Shown: positions 62,301 through 64,000 of the stretch, in pieces
Position numbering within the stretch: position 1 is the stretch's first letter
How the letters are laid out: the number at the start of each line of letters is the position of its first letter
Origin: Megaustenia siamemsis
Taxonomy: Eukaryota > Mollusca > Gastropoda > Stylommatophora > Ariophantidae
NCBI GenBank assembly: GCA_032433765.1
Contig: JAVIAB010000092.1
Coordinates: 38,453,718-38,517,717 of the forward strand
Direction of reading: 5' to 3'
DNA length: 64,000 bases
Made by a program: the position numbers and the translations under genes
The notes under the pieces: generated by a model
Seen by the model: the letters and a program-made list of their open reading frames with translations, nothing else
Database searches by the model: none
What the model was told of the DNA's origin: nothing

Positions 62301-62754
62301 TCTCTCCTCTCTACTTAATTTCTCTCTCTCTCATCCTGGTCGTTATTACTCCTCTTCTCCCGTCGTTACTTCTCTCTGCCTTCGGAATCGTTATTTCTTT
62401 CTCCACTCTTCTTGATTTTGTGATACACAACTTGAGACCGTCAAAGACCTAGATATTCTCAATGTCTTAGCTCAAAAAAAGGATCCAACAAAAATTGTTA
62501 CCTAACAAAGGGGGATTACACAAATTGCTTGTTAGCAATATACAGTTTTAGTTTTTATTTGTTGAAACACTAGTCTATATAGCAGTGCACATTACACTCC
62601 ACGCTAAAGAAGAAAGAATTGACGCTGCAACCAGACTATGTATATTCCCTATTCTCCTTCCTCCAACCTCACTCCATTCTTTCCTAATCTGCCTTTCAGC
62701 GTCTATAGCAATAATTATTTAAACTCTTGAGAGGTTGTTTCTGAGCTTTTGCTC
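62301..62754. other. No gene recognised
   Basis: C/T-rich then mixed unique DNA. Confidence 0.5.
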
Positions 62755-64000
62755 TTTCGCTGATCTGCTTCCCTGATCTGTTTCCCTGATCTGTTTCCCT
62801 GATCTGCTTCCTCATCTACTTCCCTGATCTGTTTCCCTGATCTGTTTCGCTGATCTGTTTCGCTGATCTGTTTCCTTGATCTGCTTCCCTGATCTGCTTC
62901 CCTGATCTGCTTCCCTGATCTGTTTCCCTGATCTGCTTCCCTGATCTGTTTCCTTGATCTGCTTCTCTGATCTGCTTCCCTGATCTGCTTCCCGGATCTG
63001 TTTCCTTGATCTGCTTCCCTGATCTGCTTCCCTGATCTGCTTCCCTGATCTGCTTCCCTGATCTGCTTCCCTGATCTGTTTCCTTGATCTGCTTCCCTGA
63101 TCTGTTTCCCTGATCTGCTTCCCTGATCTGTTTCCCTGATCTGTTTCCTTGATCTGCTTCCCTGATCTGCTTCCCTGATCTGCTTCCCTGATCTGCTTCC
63201 CTGATCTGTTTCCTTGATCTGCTTCCCTGATCTGCTTCCCTGATCTGCTTCCCTGATCTGCTTCCCTGATCTGTTTCGCTGATCTGTTTCCCTGATTTGT
63301 TTCCCTGATCTGCTTCCCTGATCAGTTTCCCTGATCTGCTTCTCTGATTTGCTTCCCTGATCTATTTCCCTGATCTATCTCACTGATCTGCTTCCCTGAT
63401 CTGCTTCCCTGGTCTGCTTCCCTGATCTGCTTCGCTGATCTGTTTCCCTCATCTGCTTCCCTGATCTGATTCCCGGATCTGTTTCGCTGATCTGTTTCCC
63501 TGATCTGTTTCCTTTATCTGCTTCCCTGATCTGCTTACCTTATCTGTTTCCCTGATCTGCTTCACTGATCTGTTTCGCTGATCTGTTTCACTGATCTGTT
63601 TCGCTGATCTGTTTCCGTGATCTTCTTACCTGATCTGTTTCGCTGATCTGCTTCCCTGATCTGCTTCCCTGATCTGCTTCCCTGATCTGTTTCGCTGATC
63701 TGTTTCCCTGATCTGCTTCCCTGATCTGTTTCCCTGATCTGCTTCCCTGATCTTCTTACCTGATCTGTTTCGCTGATCTGTTTCCCTGATCTGCTTCCCT
63801 GATCTGTTTAGCTGTTCTGTTTCCCTGAATTCCTTTCCTGATCTGTTCGCTGATCTGTTTCCATAATCTGCTTCCCTTATCTGTTTCCCTGATCTGTTTT
63901 GCTGGTCTGTTTCCCTGATCTGCTTTCATGATTTGTTCGCTGATCTTTTTTCCCTCATCTGTTCGCTAATCTGCTTCCATGGTCTGGTCGCTGATCCCTT
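62755..64000. repeat. 13-bp tandem array running off the window end
   Basis: More than 90 copies of CTGATCTGCTTCC or CTGATCTGTTTCC, with C/T at the ninth base as the main variant. Diverges in the last 200 bp. The array is cut by the window edge. Confidence 0.97.

Overview
This is a eukaryotic, very probably metazoan, window. It is AT-rich and dominated by tandem repeats, non-LTR retrotransposon (LINE) debris and tRNA-derived SINEs. It has no operons or bacterial signals. I recognise one intact host gene: a rhodopsin-family neuropeptide GPCR on the minus strand at 41047-42516, coded in one open exon. It looks like the FMRFamide/myosuppressin/sex-peptide-receptor group of protostomes. That receptor, the LINE types and the abundant minisatellites suggest a lophotrochozoan, most likely a mollusc. 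This is inference, not proof.

Layout. Positions 1-9620 are a three-layer nest. An old satellite (26-32 bp units, about 66-1106 and 9102-9620) was split by an IS630/Tc1/mariner-type DNA transposon (1109-9099, TA target duplication). Its transposase gene was then split by a 5.9-kb, almost entirely palindromic element (1939-7821). That element has a 6-bp target duplication, and removing it restores the transposase frame exactly. From 9640 to 19300 lie degenerate LINE 3' pieces, a GA-rich array (15560-16270), a tRNA-like SINE, and a LINE RT/RNase H relic (17790-18915). 19651-20820 is a 39-copy, 30-bp array open in several frames. 21368-21489 is a tiny retroposon copy with an 11-bp target duplication. 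25543-26668 is a 44-bp array flanked by inverted copies of a short sequence. 26880-29812 holds two LINE fragments around a 750-bp (TAGA)n/(TAGG)n array. 31800-34890 is a 33-bp minisatellite. 37308-37912 is a 27-bp minisatellite.

41047-42516 is the receptor gene, followed by a 685-bp (CTAT)n array. 46100-55130 is a patchwork of LINE pieces, two SINE families (here called X and Y) and short arrays. 57755-60605 is a second nest: one LINE copy was broken first or second by a 1,456-bp retroposon that carries a cysteine-rich 248-aa ORF (12-bp target duplication), and also by a 600-bp RNase H LINE fragment (11-bp target duplication). The window ends in a 31-bp pyrimidine-rich array (61140-61815) and a 13-bp array (62755-64000) that runs off the edge.

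Most long open frames here come from tandem repeats whose period is a multiple of three, and I do not call them genes. The items most worth following are the palindromic element, whose 6-bp duplication and 5'-AG end resemble Polinton/Maverick ends although no Polinton gene is present, and the cysteine-rich ORF carried by the retroposon at 58087-59542.
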